DNA from: Actinomycetota bacterium
Lineage (GTDB): Bacteria > Actinomycetota > Acidimicrobiia > Acidimicrobiales > Ilumatobacteraceae
Length of the DNA: 64,000 bases
Assembly (NCBI GenBank): GCA_016870775.1
Contig: VGAK01000002.1
Location: forward strand, 1 to 64,000
Direction: 5' to 3'
A program made the position numbers and the translations under genes. Each line of letters begins with the position of its first letter. Position 1 is the stretch's first letter. Shown here in pieces: positions 26,490 through 37,177 of the stretch. The notes under the pieces are model-generated. The model had not been told where the DNA came from and made no database searches. It was given only the letters and a program-made list of their open reading frames with translations.

Positions 26490-27899
26490 GTGATTCCGGT
26501 GCTCACGCCCGAACAGATGCGCGCCGCCGACTCCGCAGCGCTCGCATCGGTGGTCGACGATGGTGTGTTCATCGCCCGTGCCGGCAGGGCAGTCGCCCAG
26601 GTCGCCCGCACGATGTTGGGTGGCACCTACGGCCGGAAGGTGGTCGTGGTCGCCGGCAAGGGCCACAACGGTGACGACGGCCGAGTCGCCGGACAGTGGC
26701 TCGCGCAGTGGGGCGCAAGGGTCAGGGTGCTCGATGCCGCGGCCGCCGCCGGTGAGTTCCTCGACCTCGGTGACGTCGACCTCGTGATCGACGCCGCCTA
26801 TGGCATCGGATTCCGAGGGGAGTGGTCGCCACCGATCGTGTGGGGTGTGCCCGTGCTCGCAGTCGACATCCCGAGCGGACTCGACGCGGGCACCGGCACC
26901 GTGAGCAGTGGTGTGTTGGTCGCGGACCGCACGGTCACCTTCGCGGCGCCGAAGACCGGGATGTTCTTCGGCGAGGGTCCTGCGGCGTGCGGCGAGATCG
27001 ATCTCGTCGACGTCGGCATCGACACCGCGGGCTGTGCCGATGTGTTCGTCGTCGAGACCGCCGATGTCGCGGCATGGCTCGAGCCGCGCGCGCGGGACGC
27101 CCACAAGTGGAACCATGCGCTGCGGGTCGTCGCGGGTTCACCCGGCATGGGTGGTGCGGCGGCGCTCGTCTCGGCGTCGGCGATGCGTGCCGGTGCGGGC
27201 ATCGTGCACCTGTCGTGGCGCGGGACCGAGTCGACAGTCCAGCCACCAACCGAGGTCGTCGGCCGGCAGCTGCCCGCCGACGGATGGGATCGGTTCGTCG
27301 CCGCCGACGCCGACCGGTTCGGTGCCATGGTCGTGGGACCCGGTCTTGGCCGCGGGGACGACGTGGGTGCCGAGGTGCGCTCGATGCTGGCGGCGTGCGC
27401 GCTCCCCACGGTCATCGACGGTGACGGCATCGCCGCCGCGATCGACCCGGCGGGGACCCACGAGACGCTGCGCGCCCGCGGAGCCGACACCCTGCTGACC
27501 CCGCACGACGGGGAGTTCGCGATGCTCGGTGGAGATGCGAACGACTCCGACCGCATTGCTGCGACCCGTCGTCTCGCCGCGGCGACCGGGTGCACCGTCC
27601 TGCGCAAGGGACCGACCACGATCGTGGCCGATCCCGAGGGGGCCGTGCTGCTGGTGGTCTCGGGTGACCAACGACTCGCGACCGCGGGGTCGGGCGATGT
27701 GCTCGCCGGCGTCGCGGGGGCATTCATGGCGCGGGGTCTCGCCGCACCGATCGCCGGTGCCGCCGCCGCACATGTGCACGGCCTCGCCGCCGCCGAGTGC
27801 GCGGTCGAGGGAACGATCGCCCGTGACCTCGTGGCCGCGATCGCCGACGTGCTCTCGGTCGTGTCCCGCACCGCCGTGGGAGGCGCCGATGTCGGTTGA
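26490..27899 (+). CDS. nnr: Bifunctional NAD(P)HX epimerase / ADP-dependent NAD(P)HX dehydratase
   Basis: 469 residues. The N-terminal half is the YjeF_N epimerase (LTPEQMRAADSAAL; VVAGKGHNGDDGRVAGQWL). The C-terminal half is the ribokinase-like dehydratase (WNHALRVVAGSPGMGGAAAL; GPGLGRGDD; LLTPHDGEFAML; ATAGSGDVLAGV). Together they repair hydrated NADH and NADPH. The start is GTG 26490 behind a leaderless-type -10. The end overlaps alr by 11 nt. Confidence 0.95.
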   Translation: MIPVLTPEQMRAADSAALASVVDDGVFIARAGRAVAQVARTMLGGTYGRKVVVVAGKGHNGDDGRVAGQWLAQWGARVRVLDAAAAAGEFLDLGDVDLVIDAAYGIGFRGEWSPPIVWGVPVLAVDIPSGLDAGTGTVSSGVLVADRTVTFAAPKTGMFFGEGPAACGEIDLVDVGIDTAGCADVFVVETADVAAWLEPRARDAHKWNHALRVVAGSPGMGGAAALVSASAMRAGAGIVHLSWRGTESTVQPPTEVVGRQLPADGWDRFVAADADRFGAMVVGPGLGRGDDVGAEVRSMLAACALPTVIDGDGIAAAIDPAGTHETLRARGADTLLTPHDGEFAMLGGDANDSDRIAATRRLAAATGCTVLRKGPTTIVADPEGAVLLVVSGDQRLATAGSGDVLAGVAGAFMARGLAAPIAGAAAAHVHGLAAAECAVEGTIARDLVAAIADVLSVVSRTAVGGADVG

Positions 27900-29019
27900 T
27901 TTCTCCTCGCGCTGGGCGCGTGCCGAGATCGACTCGTCAGCGATCACGCACAATGCCGCCACGCTCAGGGCCCTGGTCGCACCGTCACGCGTGTGGGCGG
28001 TTGTCAAGGCCAACGGCTACGGCCACGGGTCGGTCGAGGTCGCACAAGCTGCGCTGGCCGGAGGCGCCGATGGGCTCTGCGTCGCACTCGTCGACGAAGG
28101 TGTGGTCCTCCGCAGGGCTGGCATCACCGCACCCGTCCTCCTGCTCTCGGAGCAGCCGCACGACCAGGCTCCACTCATCGTGGGTTACGGACTGACCCCG
28201 ACGGTGACGACCACGATGGGTGCCGCCGCCATCGGCTCGGCCGGTGCACAGCAGGGTCGTGCCGTGCCGGTGCACCTGAAGGTGGACACGGGAATGCACC
28301 GTGTCGGTGTGTCCCCGCGCGAGGCGCTCCACCTCGCCCGCTACATCGATTCGCACGAGGGACTCGATCTGGAGGGCCTGTACACCCACTTCGCCGTCGC
28401 CGACGATCCCGAGCACCCCGCCAACGCGGCACAGGCCGGTCTCTTCGATGACGTGGTGTCGGCACTGCGCGCCGACGGGATCTCCCCCCGGATCGTCCAC
28501 GCCGCAAACAGTGCGGCCGCGCTCGCCGCGCCTGCGAGGCGCCTCGACATGGTCCGTGTGGGCATCGCCCTGTACGGACTCCAACCGGGCCCCGGCGTGG
28601 CGCACCTGTGCGCCGATCTGCGCCCGGCGATGCGGCTCGTCGCACGCGTGTCCGCCGTGCGGTGGATCGAGGAGGGGGAGGCCGTCTCCTACGGTCTGCG
28701 TCGTCCGGTGGACAAACGCTCGCTGATCGCCACCGTGCCGATCGGCTACGCCGACGGGGTCCCGCGCTCGCTCTGGTCGACGGGTGCGGGGGCGCTCGTG
28801 GGTGGAGTGGCGCGACCATTCGCCGGGACGATCACCATGGACCAGCTCATGCTCGACTGCGGTGACGACTCCTCGGTGGCTCCGGGCGACGAGGTGGTCC
28901 TCATCGGATCCCAGGGCACTGAGCGCATCACCGCCGACGACTGGGCCCGCGCCCTCGGCACGATCGGCTACGAGATCGTCTGCGGGATCGCCCCGCGCAT
29001 CGCGCGGAGACACCTGTGA
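27889..29019 (+). CDS. alr: Alanine racemase
   Basis: 376 residues from ATG 27889, which lies inside the end of nnr. The PLP lysine is K40 in VVKANGYGHG. MVRVGIALYG, EAVSYG and IGYADGVPRSLW are conserved, the second supplying the second-subunit Tyr region. It makes D-alanine for peptidoglycan. The stop overlaps the tsaE start by 4 nt. Confidence 0.96.
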   Translation: MSVDFSSRWARAEIDSSAITHNAATLRALVAPSRVWAVVKANGYGHGSVEVAQAALAGGADGLCVALVDEGVVLRRAGITAPVLLLSEQPHDQAPLIVGYGLTPTVTTTMGAAAIGSAGAQQGRAVPVHLKVDTGMHRVGVSPREALHLARYIDSHEGLDLEGLYTHFAVADDPEHPANAAQAGLFDDVVSALRADGISPRIVHAANSAAALAAPARRLDMVRVGIALYGLQPGPGVAHLCADLRPAMRLVARVSAVRWIEEGEAVSYGLRRPVDKRSLIATVPIGYADGVPRSLWSTGAGALVGGVARPFAGTITMDQLMLDCGDDSSVAPGDEVVLIGSQGTERITADDWARALGTIGYEIVCGIAPRIARRHL

Positions 29020-29507
29020 TCTCGTGCCTGTCGGGTTCCGAGGACGACACCCTCGCCATCGCGGCTGCGATCGCCCGGCTCGTGCGGCCCGGCGATGTCG
29101 TGCTGCTCGCGGGGGAGATGGGCTCGGGGAAGACGGCGTTCGCGCGCGGGTTCGCGCACGGACTCGGCGTCGCGGCCGACGATCACGTGGCGTCACCGAC
29201 GTTCAACCTGGTGCACGTCCACGACTCGGGCCGGGTGCCGTTGCACCATGCCGATCTCTTCCGGCTCCAGACCCGCGGAGAGATCGAGGATCTCGGCCTC
29301 CGCGAGGCGGCCGACATGGGATCGGTGGTGCTCGTCGAGTGGGGTGATGCCGCCCTCGACATCTTCGACGAGTGGCTGATCGTGGAGATCATCGATCCCG
29401 ACGGTGGGGCGATGCGCACCCTGGAGGCCTCGGTCGAGGGGCACCGATGGGATGCGCGGTGGGACCGCCTGTGCTCGGCCCTCGGCGACTGGTCGGGGCC
29501 CGCATGA
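29016..29507 (+). CDS. tsaE: tRNA t6A biosynthesis ATPase TsaE
   Basis: 163 residues from GTG 29016 (GTGA overlap with alr). The P-loop is AGEMGSGKTAFARGFA (residues 32-47), followed by ASPTFNLVHVH and HADLFRL. TsaE acts with TsaB and TsaD to make threonylcarbamoyladenosine at tRNA position 37. All three genes are here; tsaC is not. The end overlaps tsaB (ATGA). Confidence 0.95.
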   Translation: MISCLSGSEDDTLAIAAAIARLVRPGDVVLLAGEMGSGKTAFARGFAHGLGVAADDHVASPTFNLVHVHDSGRVPLHHADLFRLQTRGEIEDLGLREAADMGSVVLVEWGDAALDIFDEWLIVEIIDPDGGAMRTLEASVEGHRWDARWDRLCSALGDWSGPA

Positions 29508-30205
29508 TCCTGGGGATCGAGACTTCCGTGGAGCGGGTCGGTGTCGCCGTCGGTGACGGTCGCGGGATCGTCGCGTCGGCCCAGTTGTCGAGCGATCGTC
29601 GCCACGCCGAGTCGCTCGCACCGATGATCGCCTTCGTGCTCGACCAAGCGGGACTGGCCCCGACCGATCTGTCGGCGGTCGCGGTCGACGTCGGACCGGG
29701 ACTCTTCACGGGGATGCGCGTGGGGATCGCCACCGCCGATGCCATGGCGTGGGCACTCGAGATCCCCGTGGTGGGTGTGAGCAGCCTCGATGCGCTCGCT
29801 CTGGACGCGGCGCGAGGCGACGACACGATCGCAGTCGCACTCGACGCACGACGCGGCGAGATCTACTGGGCGCTGTACCGGCCCGCCGAGGGTGCGGCGG
29901 AGCCCGTGCGGATCGGCGAGCCGCGGGTGTCACCACCCGACGATGTCGTCGAGCATCTCGCCGACCGCGCCGAGGACGTCGTCTGCGCGGGGAACGGGTT
30001 CCTCCGCCACGCAGAGGCACTGGCCGCACCGTGGATGCACGTGCTCGGTGCGCAGTTCGCCGCACCGAGTGCAGAGGCCGTCGTCAGAATCGGGACCCAC
30101 AGGGTCGCCGTCGACGCCACGGTGCCGGCCGGGGGTGTCCAGCCGATCTACCTGCGCGCTCCCGATGCCGAGATCAACTGGCGCACGAGGCGGGAGTCAC
30201 GATGA
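29504..30205 (+). CDS. tsaB: tRNA t6A biosynthesis protein TsaB
   Basis: 233 residues from ATG 29504. MILGIETSVERVGVAV and the family signature VDVGPGLFTGMRVGIATADA are clear. It is an inactive ASKHA-fold partner that bridges TsaD and TsaE. It overlaps tsaE and rimI by 4 nt each, a tightly coupled set. Confidence 0.95.
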   Translation: MILGIETSVERVGVAVGDGRGIVASAQLSSDRRHAESLAPMIAFVLDQAGLAPTDLSAVAVDVGPGLFTGMRVGIATADAMAWALEIPVVGVSSLDALALDAARGDDTIAVALDARRGEIYWALYRPAEGAAEPVRIGEPRVSPPDDVVEHLADRAEDVVCAGNGFLRHAEALAAPWMHVLGAQFAAPSAEAVVRIGTHRVAVDATVPAGGVQPIYLRAPDAEINWRTRRESR

Positions 30206-30729
30206 GTTTCATGCGCGAGAGGGCGCACGACGCCCTCACCACCGAGACGATGCGGCGCCGCCACCTCCGTCGTGTTCTGGAGATAGAGGAACGAGTGCAT
30301 CCGAGGCCATGGACGCACCGCACCTTCACGAGCGAGATCACAAAGATGAGGGAGGGAACCCGCTTCTACCTCGTGGCCTATGTGGGAGACGACCTGGTCG
30401 GCTACGGAGGGATGATCTTCGTCGGCGACGACGCCCACATCACCAACGTCGCGGTCGACCCGCAGTGGCAGGGTCGCGGTGTGGCGACCGAGATCATGCT
30501 CGATCTGTCGATGCTCGCGCGCGACCGTGGATGCTCGGCCATGACACTCGAGGTGCGACACACCAACTCGGCGGCCCAGAACCTCTACCGGCAGTTCGGG
30601 TTTGCACCCGCGGGGGTTCGCAAGCGCTACTACGAGAACATCGAGGATGCGATCGTCATGTGGTGCCATGGGATCGACTCGCCGGAGTTCGCCGAGCGCA
30701 TCCGGGCGATCGAGGCGAGGCGACCATGA
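30202..30729 (+). CDS. rimI: GNAT N-acetyltransferase RimI-like
   Basis: 175 residues from ATG 30202. The acetyl-CoA loop is PQWQGRGVATEIML, preceded by ITNVAVD, with late LEVRHTNSAAQNLYRQFGF. RimI acetylates the N-terminus of ribosomal protein S18 in E. coli. The neighbours tsaB and tsaD support this name. The N-terminal 20 residues are an extension. Confidence 0.9.
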   Translation: MSFMRERAHDALTTETMRRRHLRRVLEIEERVHPRPWTHRTFTSEITKMREGTRFYLVAYVGDDLVGYGGMIFVGDDAHITNVAVDPQWQGRGVATEIMLDLSMLARDRGCSAMTLEVRHTNSAAQNLYRQFGFAPAGVRKRYYENIEDAIVMWCHGIDSPEFAERIRAIEARRP

Positions 30730-31814
30730 GTGCGGGACGCACCGCCGCGGACCCCGTGGGTGGTGGGAGGGACATCACCGCGTCGACGGTGGTGCTCGCC
30801 ATCGAGACGAGTTGCGACGAGACCGCGGCCGCGGTGGTGATGGGTGGCAACGATGTGCTCTCCTCGATCGTGTCGAGCCAGGTCGAGATCCATGCCCGGT
30901 TCGGGGGCGTGGTCCCCGAGGTGGCGAGCAGGGCGCACCTCGAGGCGCTCGTGCCGGTGGTGCGCGCGGCCGTCGACGGGGCAGGAATCGACACGCACCG
31001 CATCGACGCTGTCGCAGCCACTGCCGGTCCGGGTCTGGTGGGGGCGCTGCTGGTCGGGGTGTCGGCGGCGAAGTCGCTCGCACTGGCGTGGGACAAGCCG
31101 TTCGTGGCCGTGAACCACCTCGAGGCGCATCTGTACGCAGGCCTGCTCGACGATCCGACGCTCGAGTTCCCACTCGTGGTCCTGCTCGTCTCGGGTGGCC
31201 ACACGATGATCGTGGAGATGCGCGGCCACGGCGAGTACGAGGTGCTCGGGCGCACCCTCGACGACGCCGCCGGGGAGGCCTACGACAAGGTCGCGCGGTT
31301 CCTGGAGCTCGGGTACCCGGGTGGACCGCTCGTGGACCGGCTCGCCGCCGAGGGGGACCCGGACTCGGTCGCGTTTCCGCGGGCGATGCTGCGCGAGGGG
31401 CTCGACGTCTCGTTCAGCGGCCTGAAGACCGCGGTCATCAACCATGTGCGAGCCAATCCGGATGTCTCCGATGCCGACGTGGCCGCGTCGTTCCAGGCCG
31501 CGGTCGTCGATGTGCTGTGCGCCAAGACGATCCGCGCCGCCGAGCAGACCGGCGCACGCGGGATCGTCCTCGGTGGCGGAGTCGCGGCGAACTCGGCGCT
31601 GCGCGCGCAGATGGCCGCCCGCGGATCAGCCGCCGGTTTCCGCGTGGCCCTCCCGAGCAGGGAGATGTGCACCGACAACGCCGCGATGATCGCGGCCGCG
31701 GCATGGCACCGGCTCGCCGTGGACGGGCCGAGCCCGCTCGACTGCGGAGCGCATCCGAACCTGCGCCTGGCCCCCGTGCCCCGCTCCGACCGCAACCCGG
31801 GCGGCCAGAGATGA
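30726..31814 (+). CDS. tsaD: tRNA N6-threonylcarbamoyltransferase TsaD
   Basis: 362 residues from ATG 30726. IETSCDETAAAVV opens the ASKHA fold, NHLEAHLYAG holds the metal-binding His pair, and LLVSGGHTMIVEM and GGGVAANSALR follow. It transfers the threonylcarbamoyl group to A37 of ANN-decoding tRNAs. It overlaps rimI and dus by 4 nt. Confidence 0.97.
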   Translation: MSAGRTAADPVGGGRDITASTVVLAIETSCDETAAAVVMGGNDVLSSIVSSQVEIHARFGGVVPEVASRAHLEALVPVVRAAVDGAGIDTHRIDAVAATAGPGLVGALLVGVSAAKSLALAWDKPFVAVNHLEAHLYAGLLDDPTLEFPLVVLLVSGGHTMIVEMRGHGEYEVLGRTLDDAAGEAYDKVARFLELGYPGGPLVDRLAAEGDPDSVAFPRAMLREGLDVSFSGLKTAVINHVRANPDVSDADVAASFQAAVVDVLCAKTIRAAEQTGARGIVLGGGVAANSALRAQMAARGSAAGFRVALPSREMCTDNAAMIAAAAWHRLAVDGPSPLDCGAHPNLRLAPVPRSDRNPGGQR

Positions 31815-32956
31815 GCGCGCCGGCGCGGTTGCCGCTCCTCCTTGGTGGTCGGCAGTTCCCGGTGCCGGTGGTGCTCGCGCCGATGGCCGGCGTGACGAAC
31901 GCTCCGTTCCGGAGGATGTGCCGGTCGTTCGGTCCCGGTCTCGTCTACGTGAGCGAGATGGTGATGGCGGCCGCGCTCGTCCATGGGAATGCGCGCACGC
32001 AGAAAATGGTGGGTTTCGACCCCGACGAGGACTTCCGCAGTCTCCAGATCTACGGGAGCGATCCGCATTTCGTGGGTCGCGCAGTCGGTGCCCTGTGCGG
32101 GAAGGGTCTCGTCGACCACATCGACATGAACTTCGGGTGTCCCGCCACCAAGGTCACGCGCAAGGGCGGCGGTGCGGCCGTTCCCGTGAAACGGAACCTG
32201 CTGCGCGCGATCATGGCATCGGCCGTCGAGGCCGCCGTGCCGCACGGGGTTCCCGTCACCGCGAAGTTCAGGATCGGCGTCGACGACGACATCGTCACCT
32301 ATCTCGAGACCGGGCGCATCGCCGCCGAGGAGGGGCTCTCGGCGATCGCACTCCATGCGCGCACGGCCGAGCAGCACTACGCCGGCGAGGCACGATGGGA
32401 CGCGATCGCAGAGTTGAAGCGCGAAGTCACCGGGATCCCCGTCCTCGGCAACGGGGACATCTGGGAGGCGCGCGATGCCATCCGGATGATGGATGAGACC
32501 GGTTGCGACGGCGTCGTCATCGGCCGGGGATGCCTCGGGCGACCGTGGCTGTTCGGTGATCTCGTCGCGGTGTTCGCCGGCCGCGAGCCCGCCCCGGCAC
32601 CCGCGCTCGGGGCCGTCCTCGAGACGATGTGCACACATGCCGAGGCGCTTTGCGCCCACATGGGTGCCTCGCACGGGATCACCAACTTCCGCAAGCACGC
32701 GGGTTGGTACCTCACCGGATACCCGGTCGGGACCGAGGCACGGCGCCGCTTCTCGATGGTCGCCTCGATGGACGAACTCGTCGCGCTGTGTGGGTCGATG
32801 GATCCGTCGTTGCACCTCGTCGCTGGCGGCGAGAGGTTGAAGCGCGGACACACGAACGGCCCGATCAAGGTGGTGCTCCCGGAGCACTACCTCGCCTCGC
32901 GCGACGATCTCGTGGTGCCCGACGATGCCGATGTCGCCGCGCTCAGCGGGGGCTGA
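31811..32956 (+). CDS. dusB: tRNA-dihydrouridine synthase (DusB-like)
   Basis: 381 residues from ATG 31811. APMAGVTNAPFRRMC is the FMN-binding start, and the catalytic Cys is in NFGCPATKVTRKGGG. GNGDIWEARDA and GCDGVVIGRGCLGRPW complete the TIM barrel. It reduces uridines in tRNA D-loops. It is coupled to tsaD, extending this tRNA-modification block. The subfamily is assigned from overall resemblance only. Confidence 0.92.
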   Translation: MSAPARLPLLLGGRQFPVPVVLAPMAGVTNAPFRRMCRSFGPGLVYVSEMVMAAALVHGNARTQKMVGFDPDEDFRSLQIYGSDPHFVGRAVGALCGKGLVDHIDMNFGCPATKVTRKGGGAAVPVKRNLLRAIMASAVEAAVPHGVPVTAKFRIGVDDDIVTYLETGRIAAEEGLSAIALHARTAEQHYAGEARWDAIAELKREVTGIPVLGNGDIWEARDAIRMMDETGCDGVVIGRGCLGRPWLFGDLVAVFAGREPAPAPALGAVLETMCTHAEALCAHMGASHGITNFRKHAGWYLTGYPVGTEARRRFSMVASMDELVALCGSMDPSLHLVAGGERLKRGHTNGPIKVVLPEHYLASRDDLVVPDDADVAALSGG

Positions 32957-32959
32957 ATC

Positions 32960-33535
32960 GTGCGCATCGTGCTCGCGTCGCGCTCCCCGCGGCGCATCGA
33001 GATCCTGTCCCAGATGGGGGTGGATGCGATCGTCGAGCCCGCCGACATCGACGAGACACCGGTGCGCGGGGAGTCGGCGACCGAGATGGTGCTGCGTCTC
33101 GCGGTCGCCAAGGCGACCGTCGTGTCGGAGCGACGATCCGGACGCGGTGGCGAGATCGTGCTCGCCGCCGACACGACGGTGGAGATCGACGACGAGATCC
33201 TCGGCCAGCCCGTCGACGACGCGGAGGCTGCACGCATGTTGCGGCGCCTCTCGGGTCGTACGCACCGGGTCCACACCGCGGTCGCGGTCGTCTCGCCGGA
33301 CGGCTCCGTCGCGACCGCGCTCGCGACGTCGCTCGTGACCCTCCAGCCCGTCACCGATGAGACAGTGGCGTGGTACGTGGGAACCGGGGAGCCCCGGGGC
33401 AAGGCCGGCGGGTACGCGGTCCAGGGACTCGGGGCCACCCTCGTGGCCTCGGTGAGAGGTTCGATGTCGAATGTGATCGGGCTGCCCGTGGCCGAAACCG
33501 CCAACCTCCTCGGTCTCGCCGGCGGGGGCCGTTAG
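32960..33535 (+). CDS. maf: Maf-family nucleoside triphosphate pyrophosphatase
   Basis: 191 residues from GTG 32960. [16 protein letters not shown] is the family N-terminus; [16 protein letters not shown] and [16 protein letters not shown] are the other conserved blocks. Maf proteins hydrolyse non-standard or pyrimidine NTPs and are linked to division control. The stop codon lies within the first CIRCE half-site (33532-33540). Confidence 0.95.
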   Translation: MRIVLASRSPRRIEILSQMGVDAIVEPADIDETPVRGESATEMVLRLAVAKATVVSERRSGRGGEIVLAADTTVEIDDEILGQPVDDAEAARMLRRLSGRTHRVHTAVAVVSPDGSVATALATSLVTLQPVTDETVAWYVGTGEPRGKAGGYAVQGLGATLVASVRGSMSNVIGLPVAETANLLGLAGGGR

Positions 33536-33558
33536 CACTCTCCCCCCACGGTTGCCAA
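33532..33558 (+). promoter_or_regulatory. Upstream, degenerate CIRCE element
   Basis: TTAGCACTC-N9-GGTTGCCAA. The left half is a perfect CIRCE consensus and overlaps the maf stop. The right half matches GAGTGCCAA at 7 of 9 positions. It is probably a second HrcA site. Confidence 0.6.
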
Positions 33559-33581
33559 CGGACGGGGTGGCTCCGTATCCT
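33552..33581 (+). promoter_or_regulatory. groESL promoter
   Basis: TTGCCA (33552-33557) and TATCCT (33576-33581) with an 18-bp spacer, lying between the two CIRCE elements; the -10 touches the downstream one. Confidence 0.55.
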
Positions 33582-33607
33582 TGGCGCTCGCACCACATGA
33601 GTGCCAA
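33581..33607 (+). promoter_or_regulatory. CIRCE operator (HrcA binding site)
   Basis: TTGGCGCTC-N9-GAGTGCCAA, one mismatch from a perfect inverted repeat and the standard 9-nt spacer. It lies 60 bp before the groES ATG. HrcA represses groESL here until heat stress. hrcA itself is not in the window. Confidence 0.88.
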
Positions 33608-33666
33608 ATCCCGGCCAGAGTCGGCCCGGGACCATGCATCAGAGACACCGTCCGAAAGGAACACCC

Positions 33667-35599
<1,933 letters not shown>

Positions 35600-35729
35600 G
35601 GCGCGTCGAGGGCACCGGATCCCGGTGGGTCCGCTTCTCTCGCCCGATCCCGGTGACCTGGACGACTCCCCGGAACCGTGCCGCCGGAATAATCCATACC
35701 GGCGCCTTGTTGGCCGGAGAGCCTCCCGT

Positions 35730-35761
35730 TAATGGCTCGGACCGCAGGGTCCGAGCCATTA
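35730..35761 (+). terminator. Strong hairpin terminator after groEL
   Basis: TAATGGCTCGGACC-GCAG-GGTCCGAGCCATTA, a 14-bp perfect stem with a 4-nt loop, followed by CTCATTTCT. It is symmetric enough to work on both strands and isolates groESL from the next gene. Confidence 0.8.
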
Positions 35762-35776
35762 CTCATTTCTGGGTCG

Positions 35777-35782
35777 TAGATT
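35777..35782 (+). promoter_or_regulatory. -10 box of leaderless small gene
   Basis: TAGATT, 7 nt before ATG 35790, with no SD, directly after the groEL terminator. Confidence 0.5.
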
Positions 35783-35789
35783 TCCGCCC

Positions 35790-35960
35790 ATGCCCTTCGA
35801 CAGACCTGCACCCGACCTGAACAAGATGATCGCCGCGTGGGATGCGTGGGAGAAGGGGGAGGAACTGCCGGGCAAGGTGCTCGCGAACTTGAAGACCGCG
35901 GGTCTTGCTGAGGTTCTCGCTCAGTTGAAGACCGAGGGTTGGAGCCCATCGGCGACGTGA
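35790..35960 (+). CDS. Small uncharacterised protein, 56 residues
   Basis: MPFDRPAPDLNKMIAAWDAW opens the protein, and LPGKVLANLKTAGLAEVLAQ follows. It is soluble, with an amphipathic-helix look and no membrane span or Cys. It appears to be a real gene: its own leaderless -10, high-GC codon use, and a 4-nt GTGA overlap with the NUDIX gene after it. I do not recognise the family, and no function can be given. Confidence 0.7.
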   Translation: MPFDRPAPDLNKMIAAWDAWEKGEELPGKVLANLKTAGLAEVLAQLKTEGWSPSAT

Positions 35961-36631
35961 ATCGTCGTTCTGGTGGCGCACAGAACATCCCGCGTCCCGA
36001 CGCTTGGCGCGTCGGCCCCCCCGCACCGTGGAGCGGCCGGGATCTCTCGGTCCTCTCGGATCACGCCGTTGTCCGTGAGAGATTGTCCGCAGTCGTCGGC
36101 CCACTCAATGGCGTCGTCGCCGTCGGTGGTGAATCTCCACGACCCTCTGCGGTGCTGGTCGGTTTCGTCGAATCGGCCGCGATCCCCGCGTTGCTCCTGA
36201 CACGGCGCGCAGATCACCTGCGCAACCATCGTGGCGAGGTCTCGTTTCCCGGGGGTCGCCTCGAGGCGGGGGAGACCGCCGTGGAGGCCGCTCTCCGCGA
36301 GGCACACGAGGAGGTCGGTCTCGAGCCGTCGCGCGTGCACATCCGCGGCACTCTGCCCCCGCTGCGCACGTGGGTGAGCGACAGCCTCATCACCCCCGTT
36401 GTGGCCGGGATCACCGGCGCGGGTGGATGGACGATCGACGAGGGCGAGGTTGCGAGGGTGTTCGAGCATCCACTCACCGATTTTGTGCGAGAGGACACCT
36501 ATGCGAGTGAAGTGTGGACCACGCCGCGCGGCGAGAGCACACTGCCCTTCTTCCATCTCGACGACGAGACCATCTGGGGAGCTACCGCGCGCATCGTCGC
36601 GGGCCTCATCGAGTTGTTGACGCTGCAGTGA
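35957..36631 (+). CDS. NUDIX hydrolase, CoA pyrophosphatase-like
   Basis: 224 residues from GTG 35957, overlapping the preceding gene by 4 nt. The NUDIX box GGRLEAGETAVEAALREAHE continues EVGL and fits GX5EX7REUXEEXGU. The upstream block LLLTRRADHLRNHRGEVSFP is characteristic of NudL/CoA pyrophosphatases, which cleave CoA to 4'-phosphopantetheine and 3',5'-ADP. It is predicted to be cytosolic. The substrate assignment is by resemblance. Confidence 0.88.
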   Translation: MNRRSGGAQNIPRPDAWRVGPPAPWSGRDLSVLSDHAVVRERLSAVVGPLNGVVAVGGESPRPSAVLVGFVESAAIPALLLTRRADHLRNHRGEVSFPGGRLEAGETAVEAALREAHEEVGLEPSRVHIRGTLPPLRTWVSDSLITPVVAGITGAGGWTIDEGEVARVFEHPLTDFVREDTYASEVWTTPRGESTLPFFHLDDETIWGATARIVAGLIELLTLQ

Positions 36632-36643
36632 CTGCTCGGACCC

Positions 36644-36675
36644 GCCCGTGATCGCCATGCTGGCGCCTCACGGGC
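36644..36675. terminator. Bidirectional terminator between NUDIX and phospholipase genes
   Basis: Outer stem GCCCGTGA (36644-36651) with TCACGGGC (36668-36675), and inner stem CGCC (36653-36656) with GGCG (36662-36665). It overlaps the stop of the minus-strand gene and sits between convergent genes. Confidence 0.65.
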
Positions 36676-37165
36676 CGCCATGGGCCCGCACGACGCGGTA
36701 GTACACCTCGGCCCACGTTCGGCACGCGACCCGTGCCACCTTGCCACGCGTGGTGCAGTGGGTGCGCATGTCGCGTCGGAACACCTCGTCGATGCGCGAG
36801 CGCATCGCGGCGGTCCAACGGCGACCACCCTCGAGCGTGCCGATGTTGCGGTACCCGAAATCGTGGCGCCTGCACGCCTCGGTGAAGTCGAAGGAGCGCC
36901 CCGTGCTCTCGATCACCGGTGCTGAGCATCCGTCGCTCGACCAATCCAGTCGATCGTCGCGCCGCGGGGATGCAGCCGTCCGGATGAAGACTGCGAGGCT
37001 CTTTTCGAACACGAGACTCTCGGCGACCTGCAGCGCACTCGCCGACGGCCCCGACATCCAGACGATGACAGTGGCGATCGCCGCGATGACCGACACGGGG
37101 ACCCCGACCACCACCGCGACCTCCCTCCGGCGCCGGGTGTGTGAGACGTGCGGGATCGACGGCAT
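36668..37165 (-). CDS. Secreted or membrane-anchored prokaryotic phospholipase A2
   Basis: 165 residues. A hydrophobic segment at about 16-37 is a signal peptide or anchor. The core DWSSDGCSAP (about 74-83) and EACRRHDFGYRN (about 97-108) is the bacterial PLA2 motif, with His101 and Asp102 as the catalytic and calcium-site pair. Four Cys (80, 98, 137, 148) could form the two usual disulfides. It hydrolyses the sn-2 ester of phospholipids, as known for Streptomyces PLA2. The start lies 12 nt after the ribH stop on the same strand, so it may be co-transcribed with the rib operon. Confidence 0.87.
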   Translation of the reverse strand: MPSIPHVSHTRRRREVAVVVGVPVSVIAAIATVIVWMSGPSASALQVAESLVFEKSLAVFIRTAASPRRDDRLDWSSDGCSAPVIESTGRSFDFTEACRRHDFGYRNIGTLEGGRRWTAAMRSRIDEVFRRDMRTHCTTRGKVARVACRTWAEVYYRVVRAHGGP

Positions 37166-37177
37166 CGCCCGGTCGGG

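Noticed and set aside
35600-35729. A tRNA or small RNA in the gap after groEL
   Set aside because: No cloverleaf or conserved T-arm can be drawn; only the terminator at 35730-35761 is clear.
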